From Chamaecrista fasciculata (Eukaryota; Streptophyta; Magnoliopsida; Fabales; Fabaceae), in contig QANZ01043456.1 in NCBI GenBank assembly GCA_003254925.1, positions 111,886 to 175,885 of the forward strand: DNA of 64,000 nucleotides, in the 5' to 3' direction. Below are positions 1 to 12,184 of this stretch, piece by piece; position 1 is the first letter of the stretch, and the number at the start of each line of letters is the position of its first letter. The position numbers and the translations under genes are program-made. The notes beneath the pieces were generated by a model. It saw only the letters and a program-made list of their open reading frames with translations. It searched no databases and was not told the origin of the DNA.

Positions 1-670
1 TTGGTTGAGTGACTATAAAATAATAAAAAGTTAATGCTACGAACGGAGTTAGAGACTTCGCATAGGCTTCGATATTTAAGTTAGTTTTATTTAGATAAAG
101 AATATAATGAGAATGATAATTGTGTAGAAAAAGAACCTGGCCAAGCCTTACCAAGGAGAAAAAAAAAAATAGAGAAAAAAAATATATATTATAATTATCA
201 AGATATGGAGTTACTTTCAATTTGGACCTTTAAAATAATTAGTGTCACTGATATAGTCCTGAGGTAAAAGGTTTTATTTCAATGTTGATACATCACTATT
301 TTTGAGCATTTGTCACTCAAACCCAGGACACTCATAGACTTGGTCAAACTTCAGTCCCGCACATGGTGGGGCAACCCTGGACCCAATCAAACATGTATCT
401 CACCCACAATGGGTGGGCCATAGCCCCGTAGAGCTCATTTTCCCACGATGTATGCATTCCATCTTTTTTGGACTCCCACTTTCTCCACTTCTAGAGAACG
501 TGGGTCTGAGCACATTTGGGGCACATTCGTAGCTCCTTCTACACTTTTTCACTCTATAAATACCCTTTCACATTTTTTTTTTCAAGGTTAACTACTCTTT
601 TTACTAAAAATCACCTTCACACTCTTGTTCCCCTTTTAACTTGATCGTTGAAGTATTTTTCACAAAGCCC
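1..670. other. Intergenic, promoter- or LTR-like stretch
   Basis: No coding region is visible. From about 300 to 560 the base composition is less AT-rich than its surroundings, and a TATA-like TATAAATA lies near 555, followed by a T-tract. This could be the end of an LTR or a decayed promoter. No TG...CA ends, primer-binding site or downstream reading frame were found, so the origin is open. Confidence 0.3.
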
Positions 671-801
671 CATGTAAAGCTTTTGCACATTACTCAAAGT
701 CACATCACGAGCAACCCCTGATTGAACTAGGTAGGCATGTAAAGCTTTTGCACATTACTCAAAGTCACATCACGAGCAACCCTTGATTGAACTAGGTAGG
801 C
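671..801. repeat. Tandem duplication of a 65-bp unit
   Basis: Bases 671-735 are repeated immediately at 736-801. The second copy has one extra T and is otherwise the same. The near identity shows a recent local duplication. No function is visible. Confidence 0.95.
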
Positions 802-1800
802 TCTGATTTAATTCTAGTTTATCAAATATTATTCTTGTATCCAAGTTTCTTTCAATATTAATTGTAAAATTATTATAATATTACTATCATGTGCAAATTA
901 TATTCTTATTTAAATAAAAAATGTAAATTAATATTCCTTTAATTGAATATATGAAATTTTTGGATCTGAAGGTGATATTGAAAGAATAGCATTTTTTAAG
1001 AACTATTAATTGATGGTAATAATTTTCAAGGACTAATAAATGAAAGTTACTTTATCTGTCAAGAATAAAATATAGTTTTTTCTCTAATAAATATAAGATT
1101 ATTTTGTTTAAAATAGAAGAAATTTAAGCTTTTTTGGGTAAAATAAGTATATATGAATAATTTTTGGAAAGAAAATGTCTTTTATTAAATAACACATAGA
1201 GAATGGTTATGTAATTTTAATATATAATAGTAATTTTAATTCAATGAAGTGTATGCTTGGATATTTATAGTATATATCTATACTATTATATATGTACTTT
1301 TTGTTCATCCATCTGATTTTTAAGACTTTATTCGTTATGATTATTAATTTAGACTATAAAGTTACATAGTATACTTGACTTATGATGAGAAAACTATCTA
1401 ACGAGATTAGCTATAATTACAAAATCTTAAATTCAAGATTTTATTTAAGTGATATTAAATTGTGTACTATTTGGACCAATCATCACACGTCTGTATATAA
1501 CTATATATAACTATATATAGTCACGCAAAATGGATAATGGTTGTTGAAATTGCGGCTGTTGCGTGCTAAAAGAATCTTATTTACATTCTTACCTTAAGGT
1601 GTGAAGCACTGAAGTAGCAAATGAAGATCTATAAATAGATACTGATGATCAATACATATATAGCTAATAGATATTGTTGAGACGAGTTGAGCATGGACTA
1701 TATAGATACACATAATATACTAAGGGTGGTTAGGCCAAAATGCAAATTCTAGAAACATACACCAACATGCAAATATATATTTATGATTCAATTGGCTTGT
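802..1800. other. AT-rich intergenic DNA
   Basis: Nothing recognised: no reading frame of note, RNA gene or inverted-repeat element. The stretch is strongly AT-rich. Confidence 0.6.
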
Positions 1801-2017
1801 TAAATCATCCACCTCTACCCAATTGGTAAGGAGTCTCAGTCAACTTATAACCCAAAAAGTTGTGAGTTTGATTTTCACTGTGGATGTAAAGGCCTTGTTG
1901 GTATGCGATCTGTAAGTACGTCTATAAGCGCTCATAGAGCCTAGAGACCTGGCATAACCTTGGTGAGCCTCCAGAACTCAACTCACTTAAACTTTCTATT
2001 ATAAAAAAAAAAAAAAA
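1801..2017 (+). mobile_element. SINE-like element with A-tail
   Basis: The left part carries a pol III A-box-like stretch (TTGGTAAGGAGTCTC near 1820) and, about 35 bp on, a B-box-like stretch (GTGAGTTTGATTTTC near 1862). About 130 bp later it ends in a run of A (2001-2017). This order, A box, B box, body and A-tail, is that of tRNA-derived plant SINEs. The boxes are degenerate and the target duplication was not resolved. Confidence 0.55.
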
Positions 2018-2236
2018 TATCCACTTCTGTGACATATAATTATATACAAATTAAATACCAATATTATATATATATATATATATTTATAAAGCCTCCATAC
2101 CATCAAGCTCTCACTTCACTTTTCCACTACTCAACTGCTTGCACACTTGCTTGGATATATATGGACAAAACATAGTGGTATAAATGCCATGCTTAATTGC
2201 ATGAAGGACATAACTGAAATTTCGTTGTGTATGTAT

Positions 2237-2271
<35 letters not shown>

Positions 2272-3518
2272 ATATGACTATTTGTGGACAATAATGCAGT
2301 TGGAAACAAAGCATCCAACAAGCTGATCCTTGAAAGGAAATAATTTGGACGAATAAAAGTGTCAATAAAAGGTCTCTCTCAATACATTATAATATGTAGA
2401 TGAGCTTTATTCGTAATCAAATTTTGTAGTTTAAAACGAGAAAGAAAGAACAAAGAAAACAAAAAGGGTTTCCGAATGATGTAGAAGATTATGGTAACTA
2501 GATAGGAACTAAATAATATTAATGTGATGATGAGAGAATTATATACACATGTATCTTGCCACAATGCCACTTGCGAGACGCTTTTATCTTATAAACAATA
2601 TGATTTTATTAGAATGATTTTTTTTTAATAATTCAAGTCGATCACAATAGTTAATATCATGGCATTTTCTTATAAAGCTAATTGCTACCATAAGAAAATA
2701 ATATTATGTGTGTGCTGAGGTTAGTATCATAAACTTGAGATTAAAAAATTAATACAAAATTAATATCAGTGATTATTAACAGTACATTATTTATGAAACA
2801 CAATAAACTCTTAAAGATCAAAGACTCGATGTCATATTTTATTTATAAAGAATTTTGTTTTTGGTAAATCAATGCAAATAACATTAGATAATGAAAGAGA
2901 TATTACAAGAGTGTGTGCAGACAAGAAGATAGAAAGTTGAGTTGCTGGTAACAAAGACAAAACAACATATAAGAGAGAATAAATCATCATCACAAAAGAG
3001 AGGTTATAAATTATTTTTGTGCAGTAGGATAATAACAATATTACAATATGATTCTACAATTAAATTTTGAATTTTCATATTATGAGCTAGTTCAATGCCA
3101 TAAAATACACCCCAAAGTTAACTAGTTACGTTAGGATCTGCCTATACGATGTTTATGAATTAGCCATTATTTCAACACACTTGGGTGTTTTATCTGTAAT
3201 TGAGACTTACAATTAAGCAGGAATACATAGGAAGTGAGACGAAGTAATTAAAAAGGATAGATAAAATAAAAGTTCATGCATATATATGTACTAATTAATT
3301 ATTAGCACTTTTCTTTTCAATATATATAGATAGATATATATTAATTGATAACATGCAGAGAAATGAATATATATATGCCATGAATGGCATTATTCCAAGT
3401 GACTTCTAACTAATAAGTTTTGATGTCCACAGAGAAATTGAAAGGGACAAATGGAGAAGAATGGCGATGAGCCGATGATGATATTGTTTAATTAAAAACC
3501 GAAAGGCCAATCTCAAAC
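2018..3518. other. AT-rich intergenic DNA with TA microsatellites
   Basis: No gene was recognised. (TA)n runs lie near 2065-2085 and 2248-2270. Open frames on the minus strand here are low-complexity and show no domain. Confidence 0.6.
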
Positions 3519-3874
3519 CTACGAAGCATGGACACTTTATTTGGAGGACGTGTTGTCGTGTCAGACACGTGTCCGTGTCCGACACCCTACAATACTCACA
3601 CGACACATATTTATAAGTTTCAGAATATAAAATCAAATTTGTGTGACTTTAACATAACAAAACAATATAAAATAAAGACATATATTATGAATAGATATTA
3701 TAATTTTAAAAGTTTTTATCAAAATTCATGAATTTTTAATTATTTTTATATATAAATATATGTCGTGTCGTGTCGTGTAATTTTAAGAATTTGACGTGTC
3801 GATGTGTCTGTATCCGTATCGTGTCCAGTGTCAGTGTCAGTGTCAGTGTCAGTGTCAGTGTCCATGCTTCATAA
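3519..3874. mobile_element. hAT-like MITE, family A, copy 1
   Basis: A 356-bp non-coding element with inverted ends: left CTACGAAGCATGGACAC, right GTGTCCATGCTTC followed by ATAA. It is flanked by an 8-bp target duplication with one mismatch (TCTCAAAC at 3511-3518, TCCCAAAC at 3875-3882). An 8-bp duplication fits the hAT superfamily. The interior is rich in GTGTC/GACAC motifs. Near its right end a GTGTCA hexamer is repeated about six times, an expansion missing from the other two copies (4888 and 13346). Confidence 0.85.
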
Positions 3875-4159
3875 TCCCAAACAAATTAAAATACAAAAAG
3901 TGATAAAGAAATATGCTACCTGCAATATAATATATATTGAATAAGATGTATAGGTGTGCTAATGCTAATGGTTTAATTAATTACCAAAGGAGAACACCCA
4001 ATAGAATGGATTGATGACTAATTTGGACATACTAGTATACTTTTTTTCCATTTTTTTTTTGCTTGTCAATTTTTGCTTCAAAAGTTTCATAGACATATAT
4101 AATAACTAGGGGCTTTGCGTGCCTTAACGGGCACGCAAATATGTATGTAGAATAAATAA

Positions 4160-4290
4160 GGGACTAAATTGTTAACTTAGTAAAGAAAGAGAGACCAAAT
4201 AGTAAATTTTCTCTTATTTTTTATTTCATAGACTATAGTTTTAAACATGAACGACCAGAAAGGGGTGGAGCCATATAATATAAGATATAA
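4160..4290. repeat. Dispersed repeat shared with 58056-58185
   Basis: Bases 4160-4290 (starting GGGACTAAATTGTTAAC, ending near GGGGTGGAGCCATATAATAT) match 58056-58185 in the same orientation with scattered differences. It is non-coding. It may be part of a longer transposon, but no terminal repeats could be assigned. Confidence 0.7.
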
Positions 4291-4887
4291 ATCATAAAAA
4301 TAAAATTTTAAAAAATTAGAAATAAAGATATATATTAATATAATATAATCATGTACAAAAATAAACTAAAACATGGTATATTAGCACTAAAATATATAAA
4401 ATATAATATCGTGGATACATACAAATATATTAAAAAGTAAAAAATATATATTAAAAAAATTGATAAATCGTTCATTGAATCAATTCAACTATTAAATTGG
4501 CCAGTTTTTTTTAATTGGTTTAGACAGTTTTTGAACTAGTTTTTCTGTCAGCAAGTATTTAAATATAATTCTTCTAAACTGAATAGCTAATCATTGATTC
4601 ACTGATTTGGTTTAATTAGCAGAATTTAAATCTTTTTAATGTGTGATAATAACAACAATTATAATGGGGTGTGGGGCATAATACTGACCCTACGTAATCA
4701 TATCATGAAGCACCAAATATCTCATAATCTCACTTATTCATTAGAAAATGGATAATTACTATTCCTCGGCATCTCAAGTAAATAAATTTTGTGGGCCCGA
4801 AATCTTGAGGGTATGGCTTAAAAAATCATTAATATTGTGTGATTGAGGGTGTTCACGTACAATTCTTTATATTTTTTGAGTAATATA
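4291..4887. other. AT-rich intergenic DNA
   Basis: No gene, RNA gene or clear element was recognised. Confidence 0.55.
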
Positions 4888-5240
4888 ATATGAAACATGG
4901 AGAATTCATTTTGAGAACGTGTCGCTGTGTCAAATACGTGTCTATATTCGACATTCATACGACACTCACACGACACATATTTATAAGTTTTAAAATATTA
5001 AATCAATTTATTATTACTTTAACATAACAAACAGTAAAAAATAATGACATAAAAGACATATACTATTTCAGACAAAAAAAAGACATATACCATGAATTGA
5101 TATTGTAATTTTTAAAGTTTTCATCCAAATTTATAAATTTTTAATTATTGTTATATATATATAAATATATGTCGTGTCGTGTCATATAATTTTAAAAATT
5201 CAATGTATTGATATCATCGTGTCCGTATTCATACTTCTTA
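4888..5240. mobile_element. hAT-like MITE, family A, copy 2 (degenerate)
   Basis: Same layout as the elements at 3519 and 13346: a left end related to ATGAAGCATGG, then GTGTC/GACAC-rich DNA, a shared ACGACAC...ATATTTATAAG block, and a TATATGTCGTGTCG block near the right end. Both termini have diverged (ATGAAACATGG on the left, ATACTTCTTA on the right), so this is the oldest-looking copy. Flanks suggest a GTAATATA/GATAATAT duplication, but this is not certain. Confidence 0.7.
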
Positions 5241-7463
5241 GATAATATAGTTTGTTTTGAGTGTTTTTGTGAGGTACTTTGATAATTAATAGTAAGGATC
5301 ATGAACAAATATATATAAGTGGAATAATATGATTTTTTTTTTTTTTGATAAAATAATATGATCAGTATTTCTAAATCTAATTTACTTAAATCACTCTATA
5401 TAGTATCTATTTTAAGTGTTTTTTCTTAGGGCTTCCGGCCATGATTATATGCCTTTTATTTATTATTAAAAATTGACTAGCTAATTATCAGGTATATATA
5501 TTATAGGTCTAATTAAGTCTAGAGTGATTGTACATGTATAATTATTAAAGTGTAAATAGATAGTAAAGTGTAGGCCAAATCTAGTGCAGTTGATGATAGG
5601 TGATCAATTGATTAGGGTTACACAATTAAGAGTAGACATGACTACAAGTATATTTTTATTTGAATATTGCCTACATATAATGAATGTTAAGGAGAACTAT
5701 AGTTTAACATAGAAAGATCTAAATATCAGAGTAGGCATGACTACAAATATAATTTTATTTTATGTATCTCATTACCATCCTATTTAGATTCAATAATTCT
5801 ACACTCAAACTAAAACTCAATAATGAACAAAGTTCAGTCTAGAAAATAGGGTCAGTGATAAACTCTAGATTTGAATTTTATTAAAGAAAATATTTATATT
5901 TAATATCAATAATGTCTCAAATAGAAATACTTTCAGTAAAAAAAAAAAATATTTGTGATCGAGAAACTAAAGAAAATCATGTAAATTCAATGAGTCAATT
6001 TTAAAAATATATTTATAAATAAGATATAAATATTTTGGTTTTCTATGTATAGACCAAAAAGAAAGAAAAAGAAAAAAGAAAAACACGTTCATCACATTTG
6101 TTTCAATAATATGATATCTGTTAATCTTGCACCACTAATAAATGAAGGAAATCATTTTAATTTTTCCCCTAAAAGTGGGCCATGTGGGGCAGATAATTAA
6201 CTGTAAGCATGGTGAGATCCAACCCACCACCAAGATATAGCTAGATCCATATAGTGGGTACATGTAGTACAGCCTAAAAGCAAAGCAAAAGCACCCACTT
6301 TAAAGCTTTTCAAAATTAATATATATATATATATATATACATATAGCCTTTTAATTTACCATTTAGCTAGTAATACAATGCTTTTCTTTTCTTTAAACTT
6401 TTCAAAAGGAAAAATGAAAAAAGAAGGCTTCTCCAATCTCCTCTTGTCTCCGCGTATAATTTATAAATTTATATTCTAACATCCATTATTATACTACACC
6501 AACTACTTTCATTTCCTTCTTCCTTCTTCTGTATCCTTGTTTTCAAGCCGAAAAGTACACACATATATATAGAGAGAGAGAGAGAGAAGATTTGCACATC
6601 AAATTAGATTTAATTAACTTAACCCATTTTGCCAAATTGATGCATTAATTAGTATCCTAAACAGATTGTGAGATCTAACCACTTGCATTCTATGATGTGA
6701 TTATCTTGACTACATGGGAACCTTCTGAATCTATACATACATATATATTATTCTTCTCAGATCTAATTGGTGTCTTACACACAATGCAACTAACAATGAA
6801 GAAAGTGTTCTTTTTATATGTACAAGGAATATAATTAGTTATCCCAAGTAAATAAATTATATTAAAGAAAGCTAATTAGATAAGATTTGTACAAGAGGAC
6901 GGGAGGGACGTCCTTGATTTGTTTTCTCAAATAGTATTTACTATTTAGTAGTGACACTGATATTATTATATATATTAGTATATTACAAACTGATTTTGAT
7001 GTATTTGAATATATATATATATATACCCATCAATCAGGGTGCTAATCAACTTTCCAGCTATCCCTACTAGCTATGTGTTTAGCTGTTTGAAAATTACATG
7101 ACAAAGTTCTATTATATTAGATTAACTAATTAATTAATTACTATAGCTAGTAAGGCGCTTATCAATAAAACATTGATGTGCGGATATATATGAAACTTTA
7201 CTATTGGATATCTACATGTAGAACAACACTAGCTAGTAACCAGTAATTAACTAATCCAGATGAACTATGTATAATTTTATATATAATTAATTTAATGTGT
7301 ACACTAATCTGAATAACTGAAATTAAGTAGTGTTTGTTTTACTTTTAATTAACAACATCCACATGGAATAGAAGCAAATAGTGTAAAGTTGCTTTTGCTT
7401 TGGTTTTTAGTTATTTTGGCAGTGAGGAAGAATCAATAACCATTGGTTAATTAATACGAGAAT
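5241..7463. other. AT-rich intergenic DNA, no gene recognised
   Basis: No coding region was seen. Simple repeats are present: (TA)n near 6318-6338 and 7010-7024, and (AG)n near 6570-6586. The stretch around 6480-6590 (TATA-like motif, CT-rich tract, AG repeat) looks like a plant promoter and leader, but no gene follows it. I looked for conserved plant microRNA sequences by eye and found none. Confidence 0.5.
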
Positions 7464-7894
7464 TGTTGGATTTTATGGGTTAAATATTCGTCCATGTGGG
7501 AGTCTAATTGGGTTATAGGTTGATTCATTGGAATATGAACTATTTTAATTATATCACACATCGGATAGTTAGTAGATGGGAGTTCTCCCATTCTCCTATA
7601 AATAGAAGTGTTTCCCCATCATTCAAGTTGTTAGCTCAGTCCATGTGTTGGGGGCTCTCATATTGAGAGAACCCACAGTCGTGGAAACATAGTTCTACCT
7701 CTAGTAGGTAGAGTCTCACCATTTGGTGGAGTTCGTGATGAGGAGATCAACGTTTAGGCGCTAGCAAGATATAGAGTATTAGGGATGGCGTTCAAGTTAG
7801 TAAGTTTGGCATTATGTTTTTGATACTTTCTTGAATTTATAATTAAGATTCGAATTTCGATTATTGGAGATCCAAAATCTTTCAAGGATTAACA
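7464..7894 (+). mobile_element. Candidate solo LTR (431 bp)
   Basis: Starts TGTTGG and ends TTAACA, so it has TG...CA ends with a short inverted repeat. A strong TATA-like box (CCTATAAATAG, about 7595-7605) sits mid-way, as in the U3 region of plant LTRs. No primer-binding site or coding region follows, so if it is an LTR it is solo. The flanking five bases (AGAAT, ATGAA) do not match, which leaves the call uncertain. Confidence 0.45.
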
Positions 7895-9320
7895 ATGAAT
7901 AGTAATGTTGGAGTATGGAATATTACTCAAGAGCCAATAAGAAGAAAGATAAAAGGTTTTTCCTATATAATAGTGAGTTTCAATATAAATCAAATTATTC
8001 ATCTATGGATTTGATATAATTTTGTTTTGGTTTAGTTTGATTTTAAATACTATCATGTATATCCATGAATGAGAGACCTTTTTTTTTTTCTTTTGAACTA
8101 CTTTCAACAAAAAAAAAATAGACAAGCATTTGTCTTTTTTTTTTTAACATTTTCAAAGGTAAATGATGAAAAGAACATAAATTGTGTTCAAATATTGTAA
8201 CGAATTGAATGCAACCACATTTTTTGTGTTCAAAAAATCTGTTTCGTAAGTATTCCTTGGGTTCAAGCAGCCTTTGAATACAGTTAACAAAATTTTTTTT
8301 GTCTTCAATTTCACGCTGTCACCTCACTTTCTTCTTCTTAACATAATGAGTCTCTTTGTCACACCTGACATTTCGAAGGAAATGTCGTTTATAATTTAAA
8401 AAAAAATCGCCACCAAATTTTTAAGAAAAACTTAAAAAATTATTTTTTATGAAAATGTTTTGAAAAACAATGGATAAGGCTTAATTTACAGTTGAAAATT
8501 AGCTTGGTGGAAGAGAAGTGTGAGTTTAGATTAGAGTTTTTTTTACTTTAGGGGCAAAATGACACAAATAACCCTCCTTAAAACCCACTTTCTCAAAAGT
8601 GCCCTTCCTTGCCTTCTTCAATTATAAAAATGTCATTTTGCTCTCATTTTTCTTTTCTTTTTTTTTTCGTTTTTTCTCTTAATATTTCATTATTATGATT
8701 TTTTCTTTCTTTTTTTTTTTTACTTTCATCATTCTCCTTTTAGCCCCTCCAAAGTTTTCTAAGTTGCAAAATGACCCAAACCAAATGAGATATTCACAGT
8801 CTTTTTCTTTTTTTTGGCTTGAACATAATGAGTTTCTACTAAATACTTTTCATGTTAAAATATTATACTCTTTTTATAAAAAAAAATTGAGAAGAAATAT
8901 CAATATCCCACTAACATTAGAGAACATGACCTCTCGATCTTTTTGAAAGTTTATATATATGAAAAATTTATATATTACCTATTAAAATAAGACTTTTATA
9001 TTGATTAGAAAATTCAAATCTTTACTCTTGTGGATTAAGTAGTCAAATTTTAATTAACTATGTCTTTTTTATTAATATTATTTTTTTTATAACTAAACAA
9101 GATTGTTATTAAACTTTGTTACAATCTTTGAATACTATACGCCTTGCATTATCCTCCACGTTACAGTAAAACAAAACAAAAGAAGAAAAAGAAAAAGTAG
9201 TCTAACAACAAAAATAAATATCTGTGAGGAGATATTTATTAGTTAAAAGTAGTTCAGATTAGAAAGAAAAATCTTAAAAACCATGCATTCCCCCAGTTTT
9301 ATTTATCATGATCTCTTTTT
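7895..9320. other. AT-rich intergenic DNA with poly-T tracts
   Basis: No gene was recognised. The 83-residue frame at 8695-8946 is phenylalanine-rich low complexity from poly-T and is not considered real. Bases 9060-9165, read on the minus strand, resemble the 3' tail of a LINE (TTTAATAACA...GTTATAAAAA), but this is too short to call. Confidence 0.45.
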
Positions 9321-9680
9321 GGCAAAAACACCTATTTCGTCCCCAAATTATTCACTTGCTCTCAATTTCGTCCCCAATCTTTCATATTTTCGTCAATTTT
9401 ATCATTTGCTCTTATTTTAGCCAAATATTAACGACAAAATCTATGTGACTAACGATATATAATATAAACTTGATAGAAAAAGAAACTCAAATCCTAATTA
9501 AGATTTGAAAACTGGATGCAGTTTGTCTTTAATTTATTAAAAGAAGTTAATCAAAGGATAAAATTGACGAAAACGTGAAAGATTGAGGACAAAATTGACA
9601 GCAAAAAAAGATTGAAGATGAAATTGACAGTAAATATAAAGTTTGGTGACGAAATGAGTACTTTTATCTCTCTTTTTTAT
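9321..9680. mobile_element. Fold-back element with CGTCC(CC) repeats
   Basis: The left half has repeats of the type TTTCGTCCCCAA with ATTTCGTC spacing, and the right half has their complements (GAGGACAAAATTGAC, GATGAAATTGAC, GGTGACGAAATGAG). The whole folds into a long imperfect hairpin. It is non-coding and belongs to the broad group of fold-back MITEs seen throughout the window. Exact ends and target duplication were not resolved. Confidence 0.55.
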
Positions 9681-10520
9681 CAAGTCATAATTCATGAATA
9701 ACGAAGGATATTCTTTTACTGTTTTACATTTACAATATCCTCTTCCCATCATCAGGTGTATCTAGCTAGCTAGCTAGGGTGGGTTGATTACAACTAGTGT
9801 AGTAGGGATATACTAATACTATAGGATCAAATCCAACTAATCAAAACACACCAATAATATAATTCCACACGATTATTATATTGATTAATTAACCAAAACC
9901 CATCTTCCACGTGGCAATTCCTCTTGCGTTTAATGTTGGATTAGGGACCCATCTTCCCCTATTAAAGCCAGCCAATCACACACAAAAGCCCCCACTTAGT
10001 GGAACTAGCATCCATCCTTCCATATATATCCATGTGCTTGAAAATCCATCACTCAATTACAAATTTCACTACACATCATAAATAATAATTAAATTCTTTA
10101 AATATGATATTATGAGTTTGAATTGAATTATATATATTAAAAAGTTATTAATTAGTAAAGATCGATAAGGTTACTCCAATGTAATTTTGAGGTTACAAGT
10201 TCAAATTTTAAAATCAACCTCTTCACTTGTAGAGACAAAATTGTATATATACATTTAACTATATGCAAACCCCACTTAGTGTGAACTTTAGCCACTTTTT
10301 TTTTTTAAGTGAAGATGAAACTTATACATTTTTTATGATCTTCATATCTTATAAAAATGATTTTTAACTGTCAATTAAGATGCGGTGCTTAACTCTTAAA
10401 AAGAGAAGGACATAAAACAAATCCTCTTGATTATGAATAATTTAATGAACCATTATTTCATTCATGACTAACTAATTATATCCTAATCAAACCCCACTAC
10501 ATCACTTTATTTCACTTTCT
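9681..10520. other. Upstream region of the ATL-type gene, with a SINE-like fragment
   Basis: Non-coding. Around 10150-10260 lies a stretch resembling the 3' half of an Au-type plant SINE (GAGGTTACAAGTTCAAATT, then AACCTCTTCACTTGTAGAG), strongly diverged. A CACGTG G-box is at about 9909. No other feature is recognised. Confidence 0.45.
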
Positions 10521-10521
10521 T

Positions 10522-10535
10522 TTATATATAAATAC
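10522..10535 (+). promoter_or_regulatory. TATA box of the RING-H2 gene
   Basis: TTATATATAAATAC lies about 80-90 bp upstream of the proposed start codon at 10614. This spacing allows a leader of roughly 50-60 nt, typical of plant genes. Confidence 0.6.
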
Positions 10536-10613
10536 TATGTACAAACATAATCCCCTTAACCCAAAAACACCTACATCTCCAATTCATCAATTATCATCAC
10601 AACATATAACAAA

Positions 10614-11369
10614 ATGTGTGCTTCTTCTTCCTACTCTTCCTTTGCTTCTCATCTTCTTGAACTCCAATTCCACTCAAGAAAATTATTATTCCTCCATAAT
10701 TCCCCACTCACTCAATCTCCAAATAACCCATCACCACCCCACAACACCACCAACAACAATTCCTCCTCCTCCTCCTCCTCATCGGATCCCTACCTTGGTG
10801 ATGCCGGCAACTTCGATGCCAACGTTGTCATGGTCCTCTCTGTCCTCTTGTGTGCCCTAATCTGCTCACTTGGTCTCAACTCCATCCTTAGATGTGCCCT
10901 AAGGTGTTCCACCATAGTCCTCAATAATAATGATCCAACAAACCCTAATAACCCTAACCCTAATAATCCTTCTGCTCGTGTTGCTAACACTGGAGTGAAA
11001 AAGAAAGCCCTAAAAACCTTCCCTACACTCACATACTCCCCAGAATCCAAGCTTCTCATCCCTGCTTTGGATTCTGAGTGTGTGATTTGCCTCTCAGACT
11101 TTAACAATGGCGATCGCCTTCGGATTCTTCCCAAGTGTAACCATGGCTTCCATCTTCGTTGCATTGACAAGTGGTTAAGTTCTCACTCTTCTTGCCCTAA
11201 GTGTAGACACTGCCTCATTGACACGTGTCACAAGATTGTTGGCTCTAATAATTCTTCTTCAACTTCATCATCATCTTCATCACAACCAATATCTATCCCA
11301 CAGACCATTGTGATGATTGCTCCATTAGAACCAGAGAGCTTGGTACGTAATTATAGGGGGATTAATTAG
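10614..11369 (+). CDS. RING-H2 finger protein of the ATL family (ATL78-like E3 ubiquitin ligase)
   Basis: Single-exon gene of 251 residues. ATL proteins are membrane-anchored E3 ubiquitin ligases that pass ubiquitin from an E2 enzyme to substrates, often in stress or defence signalling. Visible layout: an N-terminal Ser/Pro/Asn-rich segment with a basic RKLLF motif at about 22-26, a hydrophobic segment at about 71-93 (VVMVLSVLLCALICSLGL) acting as membrane anchor, a basic linker, then the RING-H2 domain. Its ligands are C156, C159, C175, H177, H180, C183, C194 and C197 (C-x2-C-x15-C-x-H-x2-H-x2-C-x10-C-x2-C). The family GLD motif just before the RING reads ALD. The tail after 205 is Ser-rich. 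The start at 10614 is chosen because the family has a short N-terminus and the TATA box fits. A longer overlapping frame from 10537 is a shadow. The ATL family call is firm; the exact orthologue is inferred. Confidence 0.93.
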   Translation: MCASSSYSSFASHLLELQFHSRKLLFLHNSPLTQSPNNPSPPHNTTNNNSSSSSSSSDPYLGDAGNFDANVVMVLSVLLCALICSLGLNSILRCALRCSTIVLNNNDPTNPNNPNPNNPSARVANTGVKKKALKTFPTLTYSPESKLLIPALDSECVICLSDFNNGDRLRILPKCNHGFHLRCIDKWLSSHSSCPKCRHCLIDTCHKIVGSNNSSSTSSSSSSQPISIPQTIVMIAPLEPESLVRNYRGIN

Positions 11370-12117
11370 CTAATTTTGCTTGCTTAATTACTTCTTCTTT
11401 TTCTTTCTCTTAATTCTGTCGTCATCAATGAATTTGTATATATAGAGTCGAGATTAATTAATTATCCAGAGAGTTGTTTTGTTTTACCTTTTTAGTTTTG
11501 AGTTTTCACTTTTTAGTTACATATACCCCCTAAATGTTTATAGCTAGCTAGCTAGCTAGCTCCAACGCAATTGTATGTAGTACTTAATTGCATTCTTTTC
11601 ATCAGTAATAATAATAGAATTATTGTATAATTTAATATTTGGAACCAGTAGTTAAAGTGGTTGGGAATTGAAAAGCCATTTTTTTTATAAGCATTCAAAG
11701 ATTGACGAGTATCTATATATATGAGTAAAAAAAAAAAAGAATATATATATATATGGAGTGAAGTATTAATGGAGCATAATATGAATGGAAGCTGAGACTG
11801 AAGGCACTAACGGCTTTTCAAATCAAATCAATTGTACGAAAAGGGAAATGTTGAGAATTTGAAACTTAGTACTCACACAAAGTGTATCACTGCCACACCC
11901 ATTAATATATATATATATATATATATATGATGGCGGCTCAACTTTGATTAGCTTATTAAGCTAAACGCATTTTTAAATGCTTTGGTTATTGCAGCATAAT
12001 ATGGTGACTGTGCATGAGTCAAAGCAAAATGTGAAAATTAAGTAACATAATACATTATTATTATAACTTTAATTTAAAAGGGGGTAATTAAAATGGCTTT
12101 TCAATTAACATAATACA
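11370..12117. other. 3' flank of the RING-H2 gene and intergenic DNA
   Basis: Non-coding and AT-rich. It holds repeated GCTAGCTAGCTAGCTAGCT near 11543 and (TA)n near 11907-11928. No further gene was seen. Confidence 0.5.
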
Positions 12118-12184
12118 TTAACAAAATCATTCCAACCACTAATTAAAATTAACCAATAATTCATGGTTGGAATGATTTTGTTAA
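12118..12184. repeat. Perfect 21-bp inverted repeat (hairpin)
   Basis: Arms 12118-12138 and 12164-12184 are exact reverse complements over 21 bp (core AATCATTCCAACCA / TGGTTGGAATGATT), with a 25-nt loop. The arms are not a known conserved plant microRNA. The hairpin may be a small MITE, part of one, or a young small-RNA precursor. Confidence 0.85.

Noticed and set aside
6480-6800. Possible microRNA gene after a promoter-like stretch
   Set aside because: No conserved plant microRNA sequence or convincing hairpin was found downstream.
8695-8946. 83-residue Phe-rich frame
   Set aside because: It arises from poly-T tracts, has no domain and no promoter context.
10790-11170. 126-residue minus-strand frame
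   Set aside because: Shadow of the RING-H2 gene on the opposite strand; the plus strand has the clear domain.
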